Shown here in pieces: positions 23,191 through 26,717 of a stretch of DNA of 26,717 nucleotides. The first letter of the stretch is position 1, and the number at the start of each line of letters is the position of its first letter. The translations under genes and the position numbers were made by a program. The notes below the pieces were generated by a model. It did not search any database, had not been told where the DNA came from, and was given only the letters and a program-made list of their open reading frames with translations. Origin of the DNA: an uncultured Eubacteriales bacterium (GTDB taxonomy: Bacteria; Bacillota; Clostridia; Christensenellales; Aristaeellaceae); NCBI GenBank assembly GCA_900553265.1, contig USDD01000031.1, positions 1 to 26,717 on the forward strand, in the 5' to 3' direction.

Positions 23191-24588
23191 TTACGGTTCT
23201 TCTGCAATTTTTCTTCCCATCAGCACGCCCATGACGCTGGCCATCATCAGGCCCCGGGTCCAGCCGCTGGAATCTCCCAGACAGTGCAGGCCGCGAATGG
23301 ACGTGGTCAGATCGGCGTCCATCTTCACGCGGTTGGAGTAGAACTTCAGCTCCGGCGAATACAGCAGCGTCTCGTAGGAGGCGAAGCCCGGCACCACGTG
23401 ATCCATGGCCTGAATGAAGTTGATGATATTGGTCATGGCGCGATAGGGCATGGCGGCGGTGATGTCGCCCGCCACCGCGTCGGGCAGCGTGGGACGGACG
23501 TTGGACTGAGCCAGCTCCTTGGCCCAGGTGCGCTTGCCGTCCAGAATGTCGCCGAAGCGCTGCACCAGAATGTGACCCGCGCCCAGCATGTTCGTCAGCT
23601 CGCCCACCTTCTGCGCATAGGCGATGGGCTGATTGAAGGGCACGGAGAAGTTGTGGGAGCACAGAATGGACAGGTTCGTGTTGTTGGACTTGAGATCCTT
23701 ATACGAATGTCCGTTGACCACGGCGAGGTTGTTGTCGTAGTTTTCCTGGCTGACGAAGCCGCCGGGGTTCTGACAGAAGGTGCGCACTTTGTTCTTGAAC
23801 GGCTTGGGATAGCCGATGAGCTTGGACTCGTAGAGCACCTCGTTGACCTTCTCCATGATCTCGTTGCGGCACTCCACGCGCACGCCGATGTCCACGGTGC
23901 CCGGCTGATGGGCCACGTTGTGCTCGGCGCAGATGCGCTCCAGCCAGTCCGCGCCGCGGCGGCCGGTGGCCACCACCGTGCGGTCGGCGTAGATTTCCGT
24001 CTCCTGACCGTTGAGCATGACCTGCACGCCTTTGCACAGGTCGCCGTCGAGAATCAGATCCCTGCACTCGCAGCCGAAGAGAATCTCCACGCCGTGCTCC
24101 AGCAGATACTGCTCGATGGCGTAGTAAATCTGCTGCGCCTTCTCGGTGCCCAGATGGCGAATGGGGCAGTCCACCAGCTTCAGGCCCGCCTGAATGGCGC
24201 GGGCGCGAATCTGTTTGACCTCCTCTGTGTTGCCGACGCCCTCCACGTGGGTGTCCGCGCCGAACTCCAGATAGATCGAGTCGGCGTATTCAATGGTGTC
24301 CTGGGCCAGCTGCTCGCCGATGAGCGACGGCAGGTCGCCGCCCACCTCGCAGGACAGGGACAGCTTGCCGTCGGAAAACGCGCCGGCTCCGGAGAAGCCG
24401 GTGGTGATGTGGCAATAGGGCTTGCAGTTGACGCACTTCTTCGTCTTGGCCTTGGGGCAGCGGCGGTTTTCGATGGCCGCGCCCTTTTCGCAGATGACGA
24501 TCTTCTTGTCGCAGCCTTTGCGAATCATTTCCAGCGCGGTAAAGATGCCCGCCGGGCCCGCACCGACGATGACGACGTTGGTTTTCAT
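23191..24588 (-). CDS. FAD-dependent dehydrogenase (COG2509-like) with a four-cysteine cluster
   Basis: This is a 465-residue flavoprotein. The dinucleotide motif VVIVGAGPAGIFTALEM opens the protein, ICEKGAAIENRRCP follows, and GFSGAGAFSDGKLSL marks the family of uncharacterised FAD dehydrogenases. A second nucleotide-associated segment, TVVATGRRGADWL, and a late GLHCLGDSSGWTRGLMMAS close the FAD fold. Four cysteines (44, 52, 55, 59) sit between the first motif and GAGAFSDGK; their spacing suggests a metal or Fe-S site (inference). The reaction is unknown. The ATG at 24588 is preceded by AAGGAG at eleven bases; an in-frame TTG is too close. The transcript has a leader of about 157 bases from a strong promoter. 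Confidence 0.85.
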   Translation of the reverse strand: MKTNVVIVGAGPAGIFTALEMIRKGCDKKIVICEKGAAIENRRCPKAKTKKCVNCKPYCHITTGFSGAGAFSDGKLSLSCEVGGDLPSLIGEQLAQDTIEYADSIYLEFGADTHVEGVGNTEEVKQIRARAIQAGLKLVDCPIRHLGTEKAQQIYYAIEQYLLEHGVEILFGCECRDLILDGDLCKGVQVMLNGQETEIYADRTVVATGRRGADWLERICAEHNVAHQPGTVDIGVRVECRNEIMEKVNEVLYESKLIGYPKPFKNKVRTFCQNPGGFVSQENYDNNLAVVNGHSYKDLKSNNTNLSILCSHNFSVPFNQPIAYAQKVGELTNMLGAGHILVQRFGDILDGKRTWAKELAQSNVRPTLPDAVAGDITAAMPYRAMTNIINFIQAMDHVVPGFASYETLLYSPELKFYSNRVKMDADLTTSIRGLHCLGDSSGWTRGLMMASVMGVLMGRKIAEEP

Positions 24589-24752
24589 GGTGTTCAATAC
24601 TCCTTCTATGATGTTGCTCCCCGCCGGACGAACTCGGGGAAGTCGCTGCGGTTTTCCATATCTCCTCACACAAACAGAGCCGCCGGCTTGCCGACGACCC
24701 ACTGCGCACATGCTCAATTATGGCTCATGGGCTCCGTCAAAGCCCATGTCTT

Positions 24753-24781
24753 ACTATAACATAGATTTCATTTTCAGTCAA
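24753..24781 (-). promoter_or_regulatory. Promoter of the FAD-dependent dehydrogenase gene, long leader
   Basis: The minus strand carries TTGACT (24776-24781), a 17-base spacer and TATAGT (24753-24758), with TG one base before the -10. The predicted start near 24745 gives a leader of about 157 bases with several GC-rich pairings (ATGGGC/GCCCAT at its 5' end, CCCCG/CGGGG near 24620). No known riboswitch or T-box consensus was recognised. Confidence 0.7.
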
Positions 24782-24810
24782 GAAATCGGCGAAAAAAACT
24801 TCGCTCAGTC

Positions 24811-25785
24811 TCAATCCCATTCGCAGACCGCGCCGTCCCTGAGCAGAGTCTTTCCGTCGGCGACGACGGTGGCACCGGTCATGATGAGATCGTAGTGGCA
24901 GGCCGCTCTGACCGCGCCGCCCAGCGTGATGCTCGTTCCGATTCCGATGTGCACCGATCCGAGCACCCCTTCGTCCTCCAGCATAAAGCCGCAGAACCGG
25001 CACTGGGGATTGAGGCCGATTCCCATCTCCGCCACATTGTAGACGTTGGGGTCGTTTTTCGAATCCAGATCCCTCTTGAGCGCCATGGCCTGACGGCCGC
25101 CCGCCATGGAGACGATCCTGCCGTTCTCCACCTCGCAGACCACCGGCTCCTCCAGCACGCCGATTCCGAGATACGGGACGCTCGCGTCCGCCACAATCCT
25201 GCCGTTCGCCGTGCCTTCCAGTGGGGAGACATTGGCCTCTATGGTCGGAACGGTGGAAAACTGGCCCTTTTCGACAACGCCGTACAGCGCGTTGCCCCTC
25301 CGACCCTCGGCGCTGTAGGTCAGATCCGTCCCCATAGGCGTGGTCAAACGAATCTGCCGGGCGCCCTCCAGCGCCCCGGCCATTCTGCGACAGACGGGCG
25401 CGATAGCGGGAAAATCCGCCTCGATGCCGCCGCGCACCATCATGTCCTCCGAAAACTGAGTCAGCACCAGTCCGCGGGCGCCATTGCCCGTGGCGTTTTT
25501 CACCGCGCTGGTATGGGTAATGGATCGGCTCACGATGCAGAAAAACACATCTGACGCCCGCATGGCCTCGGCGACGGGGCGCGGAGGCTCCTGGCCGTCC
25601 CGGTCTCTGGGCACCATGGAGACGATGCAGGGCTCCGCCCCAGCGGCGCACACCGCCTCCGCCACGCACTCCGCAATGCTCATTCTGGACGGCTCCGACA
25701 CAATCAGCACCTGTTCTCCGGGCTGCACATTTGCGCATCGGCACACCACCGTATGAGCGCCCCTTGCCATCATCACATTTCTCAT
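24811..25785 (-). CDS. M29 aminopeptidase / NicX-like metalloenzyme family protein
   Basis: This is a 324-residue protein of the family joining M29 (AmpS/aminopeptidase T) peptidases and 2,5-dihydroxypyridine dioxygenase-like proteins. Resemblance lies in PGEQVLIVSEPSR near the N-terminus, TPMGTDLTYSAEGRRGN in the middle, and the C-terminal metal region NVAEMGIGLNPQ, GSVHIGIGTSITLGG and CHYDLIM, with Glu, His and His/Asp in family-like places. Peptidase activity is not certain, as some members cleave aromatic rings instead. The ATG at 25785 is chosen. A GTG at 25794 is closer to the GAGGAA site (about 2 bases) than ideal, so the true start is uncertain by a few codons. It has its own strong promoter. 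Confidence 0.72.
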   Translation of the reverse strand: MRNVMMARGAHTVVCRCANVQPGEQVLIVSEPSRMSIAECVAEAVCAAGAEPCIVSMVPRDRDGQEPPRPVAEAMRASDVFFCIVSRSITHTSAVKNATGNGARGLVLTQFSEDMMVRGGIEADFPAIAPVCRRMAGALEGARQIRLTTPMGTDLTYSAEGRRGNALYGVVEKGQFSTVPTIEANVSPLEGTANGRIVADASVPYLGIGVLEEPVVCEVENGRIVSMAGGRQAMALKRDLDSKNDPNVYNVAEMGIGLNPQCRFCGFMLEDEGVLGSVHIGIGTSITLGGAVRAACHYDLIMTGATVVADGKTLLRDGAVCEWD

Positions 25786-25882
25786 CCGATCCACACTTCC
25801 TCTTTACTTTCTTCCGCGCTCGAATGCCCTTCGGCTGGCGATGGGCGGCCGGCTTTCCGCCGCAAAGTTCCGTTTCGTCTTC

Positions 25883-25911
25883 ATTATAGGCGGGCTGAAG
25901 GAAGAAGTCAA
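25883..25911 (-). promoter_or_regulatory. Promoter of the M29/NicX-like gene
   Basis: The minus strand carries TTGACT (25906-25911), a 17-base spacer and perfect TATAAT (25883-25888). The leader would be about 90 bases. Confidence 0.75.
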
Positions 25912-25945
25912 TAGACTCGCGGAGCGCCGAGCTTCGGACTTTCCG

Positions 25946-26677
25946 TCATTGCTCCAGCCGCACCTCCACGGGCCGGTCGATGCGCACCATGCCGGGCGCG
26001 GTTTCGCAGTCCATGGCGACGATTTCCACGCCCGCGGCCCGGGCGTTCAGAAGCGCCTGTCCGAATTCCGGCTGGGTCTGCCAGTTGGGCCGGAAGAGCG
26101 AAACGCCCTTCATCTGAATCACCACCAGCAGCACGCACCGCGCGCCGCCCTCGGCCAGCGCCTGAAGGCCGCGCACATGCTTGAGTCCGCGCAGCGTCGG
26201 CGCGTCGGGGAAGCGCGCCACGCCGCCCTCCTCCAGCGTGCAGCCCTTGACCTCCGCCACCACGCGGCGGCCTTTTTCCTCGGCCGCGAAGTCGAAGCGC
26301 GAATCGCCGATGGTCGCTTCTGCACGCAGGTTCGTCCAATGTCCAAGCCCGCCGGCGGCCAGCCATTCCCCCGCCGCCCTGTTGGGCGCGAGGGAATCCA
26401 TGTTCACCAGCCGCGGTCCCTCGGGCGTCCGCTTCTCCACGGCCACCAGATCGAACCGCGTCTCGCGCGCGGGATTGCCGCTCCCGGTCAGCCATACGCG
26501 ATTGCCCGGAACCAGCAGCTCGGCGCAGCGTCCGGTGTTGCGCACGTGCACGCGCTCCTCGCGCCCGTCCAGCTCCACCCGCGCCACAAAGCGGTTCAGG
26601 CGCTCCCGGAAGATCGCCGGGCAGATGTTGTCGTATCGAATGATCGTCTCCCCCGTTTCTTGGGTAACACCGCACAA
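25946..26677 (-). CDS. sfsA: SfsA family nuclease (sugar fermentation stimulation protein homologue)
   Basis: This protein of up to 243 residues matches SfsA. It has an N-terminal OB-like part (RERLNRFVARVELDG, HVRNTGRCAELLVPGNRVWL) and a C-terminal endonuclease-like fold with DSRFDFAAEEKGRRVVAEVKG, FPDAPTLRGLKHVRGL and a terminal RPVEVRLEQ. SfsA is reported to have nuclease activity and was first tied to maltose metabolism. The start is odd. No ATG is in frame before the conserved IIRYDNICPAIF. A TTG at 26677 opens the frame but has no ribosome binding site, whereas GGGGGAG lies six bases before an ATT at 26641, the place where family members usually begin. The listed start is therefore the outer limit. 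Confidence 0.88.
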   Translation of the reverse strand: MCGVTQETGETIIRYDNICPAIFRERLNRFVARVELDGREERVHVRNTGRCAELLVPGNRVWLTGSGNPARETRFDLVAVEKRTPEGPRLVNMDSLAPNRAAGEWLAAGGLGHWTNLRAEATIGDSRFDFAAEEKGRRVVAEVKGCTLEEGGVARFPDAPTLRGLKHVRGLQALAEGGARCVLLVVIQMKGVSLFRPNWQTQPEFGQALLNARAAGVEIVAMDCETAPGMVRIDRPVEVRLEQ

Positions 26678-26717
26678 ATGAGGCGGTTGGCCGGCGAATG
26701 GATTTTTCGTCAGATGC

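Noticed and set aside
24589..24745. T-box or known riboswitch in the long leader of the FAD dehydrogenase gene
   Set aside because: Hairpins are present, but no T-box bulge sequence or other riboswitch core was recognised; left as an unassigned structured leader.
23284..24759. Plus-strand open frame of 491 codons opposite the FAD dehydrogenase
   Set aside because: Shadow of a clear flavoprotein gene, with low-complexity composition and no ribosome binding site.
24737..25744. Second long minus-strand frame of 335 codons in the M29/NicX-like region
   Set aside because: Out-of-frame Arg/Gly-rich reading of the same DNA; the other frame has coherent family motifs.

Overview
The window is GC-rich DNA with dense, operonic gene content from what is most likely a Gram-positive member of the Bacillota, probably a gut-type clostridial lineage. 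The evidence is a perfect CtsR-type operator at clpB, a RecX gene, an ECF transporter S component, an xpaC-telA pair, near-consensus sigma-A promoters (TTGACA-16/17-TATAAT), strong GGAGG ribosome binding sites, and a secreted Ig-like protein with Thr/Glu/Ala/Pro linkers. No rRNA, tRNA, CRISPR array, integrase, transposase or phage gene was seen, so this reads as ordinary chromosome. The species cannot be named from the sequence.

Layout. (1) 1-2133, minus: the N-terminal 711 residues of a large secreted SH3/Ig-like repeat protein that runs off the left edge. (2) 2377-3490, minus: two overlapping half-size chromate-transporter family genes. (3) 3617-5980: an ECF S component (minus) divergent from a shortened MocR-type regulator (plus), which is followed by recX; a 7-bp inverted repeat lies between the divergent pair. 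(4) 6060-7860, minus: a double-domain ThyX-like protein followed by a GNAT acetyltransferase. (5) 8081-9440, plus: MscL with a C-terminal zinc ribbon, then an orphan Spo0B/CitA-like histidine kinase behind a terminator. (6) 9510-13050, minus: a stand-alone precorrin-8X methylmutase homologue and clpB with its CtsR box. (7) 13262-14146, plus: an EamA-type exporter. (8) 14246-15502, minus: an L-sorbose-1-phosphate reductase-like enzyme. (9) 15838-19345, minus: the operon xpaC - telA - lemA - TPM. (10) 19426-20190, minus: exonuclease III. (11) 20328-22171, plus: an inositol monophosphatase family enzyme, an unknown 94-residue acidic protein, and a RadC-like JAMM protein. (12) 22235-26677, minus: a sorbitol-6-phosphate dehydrogenase-like SDR, an FAD-dependent dehydrogenase with a Cys cluster, an M29/NicX-like protein, and SfsA.

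How the genes fit together. The reductase in (8) and the SDR in (12) would catalyse consecutive steps from L-sorbose 1-phosphate via glucitol 6-phosphate to fructose 6-phosphate, although they lie about 7 kb apart. The xpaC-telA-lemA-TPM operon is a compact envelope-associated module. The ECF/MocR pair looks like a vitamin-uptake locus with its own regulator. Most transcription units end in GC-rich hairpins with T-runs, and several of these are shared between convergent genes.

The window holds no obvious new defence or mobile system. The most unusual items are the tandem ThyX protein with complementary halves, the MocR protein that lacks the PLP lysine, and the orphan CbiC homologue without its catalytic-type histidine. 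All identifications rest on reading motifs and family resemblance by eye; no database search was run.
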